From contig DATGLD010000009.1 in the NCBI GenBank assembly GCA_035294305.1, forward strand, positions 1-64,000: 64,000 nucleotides of DNA, in the 5' to 3' direction. The notes under the pieces are model-generated. The model searched no databases. It was not told the origin of the DNA and saw only the letters and a program-made list of their open reading frames with translations. This document shows positions 54,116 to 63,649 of the stretch, one piece after another (the first letter of the stretch is position 1; every line of letters begins with the position of its first letter). Source of the stretch: DASRBN01 sp035294305 (GTDB lineage Bacteria; Chloroflexota; Ktedonobacteria; Ktedonobacterales; Ktedonobacteraceae). A program made the position numbers and the translations under genes.

Positions 54116-55852
54116 ATGCTCAACGACGAATGCTTCCTCATCCTCGGCGGCGCGGGACTGGCCGGAAAACAAATCGCGCACCGCGTCGCGGCTCATTTAG
54201 CTCCGCGTAAGATCGTCATCGCCTCGCTGGGCGACGAAGTCTATCCCGCTCTGCAAGAATTGCAAGAAACCCACAAAGATCAATCTATCGAATGGGCCGC
54301 CGAAAAGGGCAATATTTTTGTGCGCCAGGAATACGCCTTCCTACCAGCGGGAAAATTACTAGAAGATGCCGCGCGTAGAGAGACGCTCTTCGCGGATCTG
54401 TTCGGCAAGCTCGAAGATGCATATGAACGCTCGCACCTGGTCAACCTTGTGCGCAAGCACAGGCCCGATATCATTATCGATAGCATTAATACCGCGACCG
54501 CTATCAGTTATCAAGACGTGTATTCAGCCTCACTTGAAACGAGAAAGCAGATCGATAGCCTGTTGCAGGATATTCAGCAGGAGAATATCATACAAGTGCA
54601 AAGCCAGTCGCTCAGGACCGAGCGCCTTATCTATGAATTGCTGTTAAGCCAGTCGATGCCCGAACTTATCCGCCACGTGTTGTTACTGCACAAGGTGATG
54701 GTGGAAGTCGGCACACGCATGTATCTCAAAATTGGCACCACGGGCACCGGCGGCATGGGTCTGAATGTTCCCTATACGCATAGCGAGGACAAACCATCCG
54801 CTAAACTGATCACCAAGTCAGCCGTTGCTTTCGCGCATACCGGGCTGTTATTCCTGATGGCACGCACCGCCGGCGGCCCAATCGTGAAAGAGATCAAGCC
54901 CGGTGGGATGATTGGTTACGCAGATGTAACCTGCCGCCCCTTCAAAGGTCATGACAAATCAGGCAAGTTGCAGGATCGCTTCGAGTACCATACCGAAACG
55001 CTGGGCAAGCGCCTCGTGCTACGCCAGGATGAGGATGAGTATCAAAACTTGGGAACATTGATGCTCCCGGTCGTTGATACCGGCGAAAATGGCCTGTTCA
55101 CCAGAGGCGAGTTCGAAACCATTACCGATCTCGGCCAGATGCAGTTCGTCACGCCGGAGGAGATCGCGCACGAAGTGGTAATGGAGATTCGCGGCAGCAA
55201 CACCGGGCGCGATGTGATCGCCGCTATCGATGGCGCGGTGATGAATCCAACTTACAGAGCAGGATACCTGCGCCCGCGCGTGCTGGAAGCATTGACGCAG
55301 CTTGAGGAAGAGACCGATACGCACAGCGTGGCATTGGGCCACCTGGGGCCGCCGGAGCTCTCCAAGCTGCTATGGGAGGCCGAATTGCTCAAACTGGTCT
55401 ATAAATCCTTGCGGCAAGCGCTGGCAGTGACCCCTGAGCAGATTTCCGAGCAGGTATACGCGCTGCTGCAATCAAGCCAGCACGAAAAGATGTTGCAGAC
55501 CATCGTTTCGCTCGGCCTGCCAGTGCTTGTCCCCGATGGCACGCGGATTATACGCGGCCCCTACATCCGCATTCCTGAATGTACCGACTGTGACATTGAA
55601 GTCACTGCTAGTGATATCGACACATGGGCCGAAAAAGGCTGGATAGACCTGCGGCCCAGGAATTTTGCTAACTGGCGGAGGCGCTTTCAGGAGATGGAGA
55701 GAAGCCGCCAGCATGCCTACGGGAAAGGTTCCGCCGCTGTAACCCAGGAGATTTACCTGTACGACGATATTCAAATTGGCGCGGTCGTCGGCTGGATTTT
55801 CAATAATGAGAAGGATGGAGACAAACTGAAGTATGGGTACAGGATCAAGTAG
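54116..55852 (+). CDS. Large Rossmann-type protein, uncharacterised
   Basis: A 578-aa protein. The N-terminus FLILGGAGLAGKQIAHRVA is a dinucleotide-binding Rossmann motif. The middle has IIIDSINTATAISYQDVY and GTTGTGGMGLNVPYTHSEDK, a conserved-looking segment with Gly-rich loops. The C-terminal 200 residues have no recognised domain but contain PDGTRIIRGPYIR and two close Cys in ECTDCDIEV. The ATG at 54116 has AGGAG seven bases upstream. A dehydrogenase or epimerase activity is possible but cannot be claimed. Confidence 0.65.
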   Translation: MLNDECFLILGGAGLAGKQIAHRVAAHLAPRKIVIASLGDEVYPALQELQETHKDQSIEWAAEKGNIFVRQEYAFLPAGKLLEDAARRETLFADLFGKLEDAYERSHLVNLVRKHRPDIIIDSINTATAISYQDVYSASLETRKQIDSLLQDIQQENIIQVQSQSLRTERLIYELLLSQSMPELIRHVLLLHKVMVEVGTRMYLKIGTTGTGGMGLNVPYTHSEDKPSAKLITKSAVAFAHTGLLFLMARTAGGPIVKEIKPGGMIGYADVTCRPFKGHDKSGKLQDRFEYHTETLGKRLVLRQDEDEYQNLGTLMLPVVDTGENGLFTRGEFETITDLGQMQFVTPEEIAHEVVMEIRGSNTGRDVIAAIDGAVMNPTYRAGYLRPRVLEALTQLEEETDTHSVALGHLGPPELSKLLWEAELLKLVYKSLRQALAVTPEQISEQVYALLQSSQHEKMLQTIVSLGLPVLVPDGTRIIRGPYIRIPECTDCDIEVTASDIDTWAEKGWIDLRPRNFANWRRRFQEMERSRQHAYGKGSAAVTQEIYLYDDIQIGAVVGWIFNNEKDGDKLKYGYRIK

Positions 55853-55960
55853 GCCATTTTACAAATTTCATGCTCTTTGCCGTCACTTTTTGGAGCCGAA
55901 CAACGCTATATCTAGCAGAGGACTCTTTTCATGAAGTGAAAGGCAGGGCTTACAGAATAT

Positions 55961-57670
55961 ATGAAAATATGGTCGAGATTCTTTCCCCGGCGCGCCGGCA
56001 GGCTCACCAGCCTGGCATGCGTGCTATCCCTCTTTCTCGTGATGATCATCACGAGCGCTTGTGGGGGCAGCGCTCAATCCCAGCAACAGGCCAGCCAGGG
56101 TAAATCCCGGTTGGATCAGCTGATCGCCCACGCCCAGCAGATCGGCGTACCGCAGCAGAGCCTTGCTCCTATCCTGCGTCAAGAGCAGCAATTGAGCAGC
56201 TCTGGTGCTCCTTTTTCACTGTTCAATGATCAACCCGCTACCGACTTTTACAACCACCAGGCAGCGCAATACAACGCACTCTACCAGCAACTACAAACAG
56301 TCATTACGACCACCACCGGCGAGTTTCAGATGCAGGCATCCCTGAACTTGCAAGGCTTCCAGCAAATGCTGAGCCGCCGGCAAACACAAAAGATTGGCAA
56401 TCTCCAGTTCTTTAACAATGCTTATCAACAGGATCAATTGCTGTTCTCGCAGGCCAAGTACCCCAAAGACTTTGCCGCCGTTCGCGACGACGCGCAACAG
56501 AAAGCACAGGCGCTAGGCCAGTTGGGACTGGCTTATGAGCAGTTCACCTCTTTTGCTGAGACGATCACTCAGATGCAGTCAGCGCAACTGGATGTCTCCG
56601 TACTGCAGGTACAGGAAAACAGCGACCTGGCTTCCCTCAACAGCGCGACGACCACCTCAGCATTCCAGCAGTTGGAAAACCTGATCAACGCTCAATATAC
56701 GGAGGCGTTGGCTCATTCAATGAGCGCACTCCCTTATGTCGAGGCCGCCAAGCTGCGACAGTTCCAACAACAGATCAAACTGCTGAAGTCATACGGTATC
56801 GATCCTACTCAGTACCAGCAGCTTTACAATACCGACAAAACGGCGATGCAATCCGTCAAAACGCTTGCGCAATACCTCACGGTCGCGAATCGCGTGAATA
56901 GCGATATAGCCTCGATGCACGACCAGCTGGTAACGGGGGAAGCCACTGCCCTGATCGGTCAGCTCAATAACGAAGCGATGGCCTGGGGCAACGCTCACCT
57001 GTACCATGACACATTTGATGGCAATAACTATATCCTTGATTCTGGCTATACCATGAATGGCATTGGCTACTGGCTGCAACTGGAACTCTCCTGGGCATAT
57101 ACTCCATCAGATTTCCAGGGCGTGCTGAACGATGAACACGATGAGATCTTCAGCCTGCAAATGATGGAGCAGGATTATGCCGATAAGACGCCGTATAACC
57201 AGCCACACCAGACCGACCAGGAACTGATGCAATACTATCACCTTTCGGGACAGGTCATCGTCGTCTCGATGGTGGAGCAGGCGCTGCGCCTTTACCAGAA
57301 TGGCAAGCTGGTGCGAGCGTTCCACGTAACCACCGGGCGCGTTGAATTGCCCTCCTTGCCAGGGCACTGGACAGTTTTGAATCGCGCGTCACCGACCGAG
57401 TTCACCTCATCCGATCCGCCAGGTTCGCCATACTGGTACCCGCCAACACCGATTAACTACGCTATCAACTATCACTGGGATGGGTACTTCATCCATGATG
57501 CATGGTGGCGCGTGAACTTTGGCCCCGGCACGCAGTTCCCGCACTACGATGTCGGCGGCGATGAATCATTTGCCGGCAATGGCAGCCACGGCTGCATCAA
57601 TATGCAGGAAAACGACGCCGCCTGGCTCTATGCCCACACCGACTACAATACACAGATTGTTGTGTACTGA
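55961..57670 (+). CDS. L,D-transpeptidase lipoprotein (YkuD domain)
   Basis: A 569-aa cell-wall enzyme. A lipoprotein signal with lipobox Cys34 (TSAC) is followed by a long helical region of about 380 residues, rich in Gln and Ala, which may span the wall. The C-terminal YkuD domain holds the active site SHGCINM with Cys545 and its paired His, preceded by the HDAWWRVNFG segment. It makes meso-DAP or similar 3-3 cross-links or anchors proteins. Monocistronic, with a strong hairpin after the stop. Confidence 0.88.
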   Translation: MKIWSRFFPRRAGRLTSLACVLSLFLVMIITSACGGSAQSQQQASQGKSRLDQLIAHAQQIGVPQQSLAPILRQEQQLSSSGAPFSLFNDQPATDFYNHQAAQYNALYQQLQTVITTTTGEFQMQASLNLQGFQQMLSRRQTQKIGNLQFFNNAYQQDQLLFSQAKYPKDFAAVRDDAQQKAQALGQLGLAYEQFTSFAETITQMQSAQLDVSVLQVQENSDLASLNSATTTSAFQQLENLINAQYTEALAHSMSALPYVEAAKLRQFQQQIKLLKSYGIDPTQYQQLYNTDKTAMQSVKTLAQYLTVANRVNSDIASMHDQLVTGEATALIGQLNNEAMAWGNAHLYHDTFDGNNYILDSGYTMNGIGYWLQLELSWAYTPSDFQGVLNDEHDEIFSLQMMEQDYADKTPYNQPHQTDQELMQYYHLSGQVIVVSMVEQALRLYQNGKLVRAFHVTTGRVELPSLPGHWTVLNRASPTEFTSSDPPGSPYWYPPTPINYAINYHWDGYFIHDAWWRVNFGPGTQFPHYDVGGDESFAGNGSHGCINMQENDAAWLYAHTDYNTQIVVY

Positions 57671-57683
57671 TATCGCTTATTAA

Positions 57684-57733
57684 GAAGCCTCCCCTTGTAG
57701 AGACAGGTCAAAGATCTCACAAGGGGAGGCTTC
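57684..57733 (+). terminator. 15-bp hairpin after L,D-transpeptidase
   Basis: GAAGCCTCCCCTTGT pairs exactly with its complement across a 20-base loop. It is placed between two convergent genes (LDT and pheT), so it could serve both. Confidence 0.75.
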
Positions 57734-57753
57734 ACATACGCTAACCATCTCGT

Positions 57754-60360
57754 CTATTCCCTCAACACGCCACCCACGGCATCCTTCACCCGCTGGATAA
57801 TGCGGTTGCGTATCGCTACCACCTGCGATTCCTTCAAGGGAGCTTCCGGATTCTCATAGGTGAGCCTGTAGGCCAGCGATTTCTGGCCGGCAGGAATGGG
57901 CTGGCCGCGATAGACATCGAAGAGTTCTATATTGGTGAGCAGCGAACCACCCGCTTTGCGTATGGCTTCTAGCACCTGCGCAGCGGTCACCTCTTCAGCA
58001 ACCACGAAGGCCAGGTCCTCCACAACCGGCGGATAATTGCTGATCGGCTCCATGCGATGAATGCGCCAGCCGGGCTGGATCAATGGGTCAATGCGTATCT
58101 CGGCGAGGTAGACGCGCGCATTGCCGGGTACATCGAAGCCAAGCTGCACCTCGGGATGTAGTTCGCCCAGGATGCCCACCGGCTCACCACGAATTTTCAG
58201 GTCCGCGCTTACCCGCGTGAAAATACGGCGATCCGGCTGTACAACGAACTCGAATTCGCTATCACTGAAGCCGAGCCGGCGTAGCAGGGTCTCTACGATG
58301 CCTTTCAGGTCGAAGAAATCAAAATCTCGCGTACCTTCAGAAGCATTCTGGATATTGACCAGTTGTCGCGGCCCGGTTAAGAGCAGGCTGAACCGGCGCT
58401 CCTCTTTCGGACGGATGCCCTTGCTCTCTTCCGGCAGGTAGACGCGGCCAATCTCGAAGACGGCCTGGCGCTGGGTGTAGCGATAGTTGTAGGCCAGGTT
58501 CTCCAGCGCCGTTACCAGCAGCGTGCGCCGCATCACCCTGCGATTGATGGAGAGCGGATTCACCAGCGTGATATAAGGAACGGTTTTTTCCATCGTACCG
58601 GTAGGCTCGCGATTGAGTATATCGTGATGCTCCGGTATCGTTAAGGAGTAGCCTATCGTCTCCTGTAAACCGCAACCGACCAGGATATCGCGAATCTTCT
58701 CCTCGGTCTCCAATGCGAGGTTGCGATGCGGTGGTGGCAGCACATCGCCCATCAAAGTCGTCGCGATATGCTCGTAACCGATCATGCGCGCAACTTCTTC
58801 TGCCAGGTCAGCCGGTACCTGGATATCCAGGCGATGCCAGGGCGCGATGCAGCGTAGCACCGGTTCGCCTGCTTCCACATTCAAACCGAAAGCCGATTGA
58901 CCGGGCGCAGAAGACTCGCCCGGAAGTTCAGAAAGTTTTTCACTTTCAATGCCCAGCCGCTGCAAATCAGCGGCAATTTCCGGCAAGGTGACATCCATAC
59001 CGAGAAGGCGACGGATATCGCTCTCTGTTGTGTAGACAACACGCTCGTGCTGCGGCACAGGATAATCGTCCACGATGCCAGGCACGACGGCGCCACCTGC
59101 GTATTCGCGCATCAACGATGCTGCCCGGCGGGCCGCGATAGGATTGAGCGTGGCGGGAATGCCGCGCGTGAAACGCTGGCTGGCCTCGCTGATCAGCTTC
59201 AGCTTCTGCGATGTGCGGCGGTTATTGATGCCATCGAAGGTCGCCGATTCCAGCAGCACATTGCGCGTCTCAGCGTTGACCTCCGTCTCCTCACCGCCCA
59301 TCACGCCGGCAATCGCCACCGGGCCAAGCGTATCTGTGATCAATAGAATGGATTCGTCGAATTCGCGCTCGACGCCATCCAGCGTAGTCATTTTCTCGCC
59401 GGTCGTGGCCGTACGGACGATAATTTCGGGTTTGTCGCGCCCCGACCGCTCGGCCCGCTGCTTAAGCAGATCATAATCGAAGGCGTGCAAAGGTTGGCCC
59501 CACTCCAACATCACATAGTTGGTGATATCGACGATATTACTGATGGGACGCATACCGGCCTTGATTAGCCGGTCCTGCATCCATCTGGGCGATTCGCCGA
59601 CCCGCACATTCTTGATGATCATCGCCGTGTAGCGATTGCACAGATCAGGATTCTCGATGCGCACATCGACATAATCTTCAGTGTTTTCTCCAACTGAGGA
59701 GGTTGTCACATGCCCGTTGCTGGCAGACAGTCCATCGGGCGGCAGGTGCAACTTCGCGCCGGTCAGGGCGGAGACTTCGCGCGCTATGCCGATCATATTG
59801 AGGCAGCGAGCCATATCAGGTGTCAGGCCAATCTCGAACACCTCGTCGCCCAGGTAATCTCGCAAAGGCTTGCCAACCGGCGCATCTTCCGGCAAAAGCA
59901 GAATGCCCTCGTGTTCCTCGCTCAGACCCAGCTCGCGCTCGGAACAGACCATGCCATTTGACGGGACGCCGCGAATCTTCGACGGCTTGAGCTTCTTTTT
60001 GGGGCGCGGGCGTTCGTCGCTGTAGGCATCGATCAAAACGGCCCCGGCACGCGCGAAAGCCACCTTCAATACCGGCAGGTTTTCCTGGTCTTTATATTGG
60101 AACAGGTTAGGCGCGCCGGTTACCACCTGCTCCGGCTCGGGACCACCGTAATCGACATCAACAAGCACCAGCCTGTCGGCGTTGGGATGCGCCTTCACCG
60201 CGAGAATGCGCCCCACAACGATATGTTCGGGGTCCCACCACTCACCCGCCTGCTCTATGGCCTCGACTTCCAGCCCCGCCAGCGTAATGCGGTCGGCCAG
60301 TTCTTTAAGCGGCATATCCAGATCAACGTATTCTTTTAACCATGAAATGGGTACCAGCAT
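57754..60360 (-). CDS. pheT: Phenylalanyl-tRNA synthetase beta subunit
   Basis: The 868-aa beta subunit of PheRS. Domain order fits the family: an N-terminal B1/tRNA-binding (EMAP-like) domain with HIVVGRILAVKAHPNADRL, then the B3/B4 editing module with HAFDYD and NVLLESATFDG, B5, the catalytic-like core and the C-terminal ferredoxin-fold anticodon-binding domain. It starts 25 bases after pheS ends. A separate B3/B4 protein is encoded at 27344-28051. Confidence 0.97.
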   Translation of the reverse strand: MLVPISWLKEYVDLDMPLKELADRITLAGLEVEAIEQAGEWWDPEHIVVGRILAVKAHPNADRLVLVDVDYGGPEPEQVVTGAPNLFQYKDQENLPVLKVAFARAGAVLIDAYSDERPRPKKKLKPSKIRGVPSNGMVCSERELGLSEEHEGILLLPEDAPVGKPLRDYLGDEVFEIGLTPDMARCLNMIGIAREVSALTGAKLHLPPDGLSASNGHVTTSSVGENTEDYVDVRIENPDLCNRYTAMIIKNVRVGESPRWMQDRLIKAGMRPISNIVDITNYVMLEWGQPLHAFDYDLLKQRAERSGRDKPEIIVRTATTGEKMTTLDGVEREFDESILLITDTLGPVAIAGVMGGEETEVNAETRNVLLESATFDGINNRRTSQKLKLISEASQRFTRGIPATLNPIAARRAASLMREYAGGAVVPGIVDDYPVPQHERVVYTTESDIRRLLGMDVTLPEIAADLQRLGIESEKLSELPGESSAPGQSAFGLNVEAGEPVLRCIAPWHRLDIQVPADLAEEVARMIGYEHIATTLMGDVLPPPHRNLALETEEKIRDILVGCGLQETIGYSLTIPEHHDILNREPTGTMEKTVPYITLVNPLSINRRVMRRTLLVTALENLAYNYRYTQRQAVFEIGRVYLPEESKGIRPKEERRFSLLLTGPRQLVNIQNASEGTRDFDFFDLKGIVETLLRRLGFSDSEFEFVVQPDRRIFTRVSADLKIRGEPVGILGELHPEVQLGFDVPGNARVYLAEIRIDPLIQPGWRIHRMEPISNYPPVVEDLAFVVAEEVTAAQVLEAIRKAGGSLLTNIELFDVYRGQPIPAGQKSLAYRLTYENPEAPLKESQVVAIRNRIIQRVKDAVGGVLRE

Positions 60361-60385
60361 AATTTTTTAACTCCAACTTCTTTAT

Positions 60386-61438
60386 CTATCCGACCCTCTC
60401 AAGGAACCGTACATCGTTCGCATAGAAGTACCGGATGTCTTCGATGCCATATCGCTGCAAGGCGACGCGCTCAGGCCCCATACCGAATGCGAATCCGCTA
60501 TACTCGCTGGGGTCGTAGCCGCCGTATTGCAGCACGACAGGATGCACCATGCCTGCGCCCATAATCTCGAGCCAGCCGGTATACTTACAAATGGCGCAGC
60601 CCTTGCCGCCGCACAGCACGCAGTCGATATCCGCTTCCACGCTCGGCTCCGTGAACGGGAAGTAGCTCTTGCGGAAGCGCATCTTGCGTCCCTCACCATA
60701 CATCTGGTTGGCGAAAGTGGTGATAACGCTCTTGAGGTCACTGAAGGTGATGCGCTTGCCCACGGCCAGGCCTTCCACCTGGAAGAACATCGATTCCGAA
60801 CGCGCCGTGACCTGCTCATAGCGATACACTTTGCCGGGCAGAATGATGCGGATTGGCTCCGGGGCATACTCACGCATGGCATGAATCTGGCCTGGGCTGG
60901 TATGCGTGCGCAGGATCAGGTCGTCGGTCGTAGTGTAGAAGGTATCCCACATATCCCTGGCCGGATGTCCCGGTGGCATATTCAGAAACTGGAAATTGTA
61001 CTCATCGGTTTCCACCTCGGGGCTATCGTAAATCTGGAAGCCCATCGAGGTGAAGATGGTGTAAATCTCGCGCAGCGTCATCGTGGTTGGATGCAGTTTT
61101 CCCAACGTCTGAGGACGACCGGGCAGCGTTACGTCTACCGTTTCGGCGCTGCGAGCGGCCATCATCTCGGCCTGCTCGATTGCTGCCTGGCGCTCCTGCA
61201 AGGCCTGTTCGAGGGCTACCTTCACTTCGTTCGCGACCTTGCCCACCACCGGGCGCTCCTCGGCGCTCAGACTGCCCAGGTTGCGCAGGATAGCAGTAAG
61301 CTGACCCTTGCGCCCCAGATATTCGCCATGCCAGGCGCGAATGGCCTCGCTGTTGTTGGCCTGAGCCAGGGCTGTTTCAGCATCTCGTCGTAGCTGCTCT
61401 AATTGTTGCAATAAATCCTGCTGTAATAGACTGCTCAT
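60386..61438 (-). CDS. pheS: Phenylalanyl-tRNA synthetase alpha subunit
   Basis: The 350-aa catalytic subunit of PheRS. A helical N-terminal arm binds tRNA. The class II core has motif 2 around RPEPIRIILPGKVYR-like residues, FFQVEGLAVG, and motif 3 GFAFGMGPERVALQRYGI. GAGAGG precedes the ATG. It is first in an operon with pheT, under the T-box leader described at 61532-61860. Confidence 0.97.
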   Translation of the reverse strand: MSSLLQQDLLQQLEQLRRDAETALAQANNSEAIRAWHGEYLGRKGQLTAILRNLGSLSAEERPVVGKVANEVKVALEQALQERQAAIEQAEMMAARSAETVDVTLPGRPQTLGKLHPTTMTLREIYTIFTSMGFQIYDSPEVETDEYNFQFLNMPPGHPARDMWDTFYTTTDDLILRTHTSPGQIHAMREYAPEPIRIILPGKVYRYEQVTARSESMFFQVEGLAVGKRITFSDLKSVITTFANQMYGEGRKMRFRKSYFPFTEPSVEADIDCVLCGGKGCAICKYTGWLEIMGAGMVHPVVLQYGGYDPSEYSGFAFGMGPERVALQRYGIEDIRYFYANDVRFLERVG

Positions 61439-61531
61439 TTGAACCTCTCATCTTCCTTTTGTGACACCTGAACACCCGATTTTTTTTACAATCGAATAGG
61501 GGATGTACTGTAAGAACAACCCTTTAGAATC

Positions 61532-61575
61532 AAAAAAGCTGACAAACATTCGTCAACAGGGACGAAGTTGTCAGC
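61532..61575 (-). terminator. T-box-associated intrinsic terminator of pheST
   Basis: On the minus strand GCTGACAA and TTGTCAGC bracket an inner TTCGTC/GACGAA stem, followed by six T. It lies between the T-box sequence and the pheS start, where binding of uncharged tRNA would favour the antiterminator instead. Confidence 0.9.
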
Positions 61576-61860
61576 ATAAATACTCCGCGGTACCACCCGT
61601 ATTGAACCCATGCAGTTCTGTTCTCACGCGCCATGCATTACTATGCGAAGCGCGAGATTGATTGCTGCGCGAGTTCCTCTCGGCCTGTCCGGTAACGGGG
61701 ACAACCCGGCACTGTCTACCCAGGTCAGCATACCTGCTCAACAGCCAGCTCTGGGGCGAACTTCAACCGGCGACTATACGAAAGGGCTTGCAGCCGACGA
61801 CCCTTTCTCTCTGCGTTATATTCAGCAGCCTACTTTTCCCCATCATTGCTTTTGCTTGCG
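61576..61860 (-). promoter_or_regulatory. T-box riboswitch leader of pheST
   Basis: On the minus strand the conserved T-box GGGTGGTACCGCGG lies at 61598-61585. Upstream are the stem I hallmarks AGTAGGCTGCTG, AGAGAGAAAGGG and a specifier-loop candidate UUC in GAAGTTCGCC (TTC at 61760-61758), fitting phenylalanine. The terminator follows immediately. The leader senses uncharged tRNA-Phe and raises pheST transcription when it accumulates. Confidence 0.9.
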
Positions 61861-61925
61861 CAACTGATGTATTGCATTATAGTATGACAGATTTCGCGGC
61901 GAACGTCAAGATTTCCGGCTAATAC

Positions 61926-62189
61926 CTAATACGCCATGTTATCTATCGCGCGTTTAGCCTCTTCCAGGCTAACACCTGTTATCTGGCGGTACAGCTTAAT
62001 CGCCTGAATCTTCTTGTTCTGCTGGACCAATGCCACCACTTCGGCCAGAGCCGGGTCTATGCGTGGCATGTCGGCAGCGGCGGCAGCTTCCTTCTCTGCA
62101 AGACCAAGTTCGTTGAGCAGAAAATCTACCTTCTGTTCCAGGCGCAAAAGTCGCCTACCCAATTCGCCTTCAAAATTCTGGTTATTCAC
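61926..62189 (-). CDS. L7/L12 C-terminal-domain mini-protein
   Basis: An 87-aa protein with a Leu/Glu-rich coiled-coil helix (residues 8-40) followed by IQAIKLYRQITGVSLEEAKR, the core of the ribosomal L7/L12 C-terminal domain. The ribosome-binding N-terminal dimerisation part is replaced by the coiled coil. The start is GTG with AAAGGA upstream. Such small proteins exist in several phyla; a translation-linked or other regulatory role is possible. It shares the strand with pheST but lies before the T-box. Confidence 0.8.
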   Translation of the reverse strand: MNNQNFEGELGRRLLRLEQKVDFLLNELGLAEKEAAAAADMPRIDPALAEVVALVQQNKKIQAIKLYRQITGVSLEEAKRAIDNMAY

Positions 62190-62489
62190 GTATTCATCCT
62201 TTTCAAGAGTATGACGCCGAACTCTTCAAAATATGCAAGAGTTTTTACATGGGCATCATCGCATATAGCTGGACAGTATGTCAACGGGTCATAGCCAATT
62301 CATGAGTTGGCATTGCTGTGAACGTGTGGTATAAAAGGTATAAGAACGATAGCCTATATATCCAGCTTTGAGATATTGCCGCTGATACGTAGTAGAAGCA
62401 GCGCAAAAGATGATGCTGTCCCCTGTAAGAGAAAATATCCAGGGCCTCAGGATAAGATTCTATTTCACAAGAGAAAGGTACAAGACAAC

Positions 62490-63257
62490 ATGGAAGTAGA
62501 GAACAAAGGCGTTTTAGTGACCGGTGGCGCATCGGGCCTGGGTGCGGCCTGTGTGCGACTCCTGACACAATCAGGGGCGAAAGTAGTGATCGCGGACCTG
62601 AATAGCGAAACGGGTACGGCGCTGGCAAACGAGCTAGGCAACTCAACCCTATTTGTACAGACAAACGTGACGGAAGAGGAATCGATGCAGGCGGCAGTGC
62701 GGGCCGCGGTCGAAAAATTTGGTGGCCTGCATGTGCTGATCAACTGCGCGGGCATCGGCATTGCCGAACGGGTGCTGGGCAAGAATGGGCCTGCCAGCCT
62801 CTCGTCTTTCACTCGGGTAATCAACATCAACCTGATTGGCACGTTCAATGCGATCCGATTGGCGGCAGCGGCGATGGCGGAAAATACACCCAACGACGGT
62901 GGCGAGCGCGGCGTGATCATCAATACGGCTTCGGTCGCGGCATTTGATGGTCAGATCGGGCAGGCGGCCTACTCGGCTTCCAAGGGCGGCATCGTCGGTA
63001 TGACGCTGCCGATAGCACGAGATCTGGCCCGCAACGGTATTCGTGTGATGACCATTGCTCCCGGCATTTTCGATACGCCGCTGCTGGGCAGTCTGCCGGA
63101 GCCGGCGCGCATCTCGCTTGGCCAGCAGGTGCCTTTCCCGCCGCGCCTGGGCCGCCCCAGCGAATACGCTGCGCTGGCGAAGCATATTATTGAGAATGAG
63201 ATGTTGAACGGGGAGGTCGTAAGGCTGGACGGCGGGTTACGCATGCAGCCACATTGA
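62490..63257 (+). CDS. Short-chain dehydrogenase (3-hydroxyacyl-CoA dehydrogenase type)
   Basis: A 255-aa NAD(P)-dependent SDR. The cofactor motif VTGGASGLGAACVR, NNAG-equivalent INCAGIG, Ser in NTASVAAFDG and catalytic YSASKGG are present. The overall pattern (HSD17B10-like, with QAAYSASKGGIVGMTLPIARDLARNGI) is that of type II 3-hydroxyacyl-CoA dehydrogenases in lipid oxidation. The ATG at 62490 starts at the usual position; the frame to 62376 is unsupported. A perfect terminator follows. Confidence 0.88.
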   Translation: MEVENKGVLVTGGASGLGAACVRLLTQSGAKVVIADLNSETGTALANELGNSTLFVQTNVTEEESMQAAVRAAVEKFGGLHVLINCAGIGIAERVLGKNGPASLSSFTRVININLIGTFNAIRLAAAAMAENTPNDGGERGVIINTASVAAFDGQIGQAAYSASKGGIVGMTLPIARDLARNGIRVMTIAPGIFDTPLLGSLPEPARISLGQQVPFPPRLGRPSEYAALAKHIIENEMLNGEVVRLDGGLRMQPH

Positions 63258-63318
63258 CTTTGAGATGCTCAAAGTCCTAAGCTTGTGAAACCCTGTAAAT
63301 GGCTATAACTAAGGGTAT

Positions 63319-63372
63319 CAAGGATAACCACCCAGGAAAGGGTCGGTTTCCTTTCCTGGGTGGTTATCCTTG
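63319..63372 (+). terminator. 23-bp intrinsic terminator after SDR gene
   Basis: CAAGGATAACCACCCAGGAA continues into a 23-bp perfect stem with an eight-base loop, followed by six T on the plus strand. It ends the SDR transcript and separates it from the chrA/chrB region. Confidence 0.9.
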
Positions 63373-63473
63373 TTTTTTCTTTACGTTTCAGGCATAATAT
63401 AACCATGGTTATCATTCCCTATAACAATAGCCATTCTACTTAGTCGCGCTGAATAATTTGGGAAGAGCAGAAC

Positions 63474-63638
63474 ATGAGTACGATACAGATACCAACGTTT
63501 CAGACCCAAGAAGTGGCCCGCGATACACTTCGACAACGTGTCCTCAATTTTTTGAAGCTCGGCACATTGGGATTTGGTGGCCCGGTAGCACTAATCGGAT
63601 ATATGCAGCGTGGAAGGTTTTCACTGATCCATTGGTAG
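63474..63638 (+). pseudogene. chrA: Chromate transporter ChrA, N-terminal stub
   Basis: A 54-codon frame whose end (LKLGTLGFGGPVALIGYMQR) is the conserved N-terminal motif of ChrA. After it come eight unrelated residues and a stop, so the rest of the usual 390-residue transporter is missing. It sits 11 bases upstream of chrB, the usual partner, suggesting a deletion through chrA. Confidence 0.75.
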
Positions 63639-63649
63639 GAGGTACGCTT

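Noticed and set aside
61600..61680. tRNA-like segment (GGGTTCAATAC) near the T-box
   Set aside because: It lies inside the T-box leader next to the conserved GGGTGGTACCGCGG, and no acceptor or anticodon stems could be formed.
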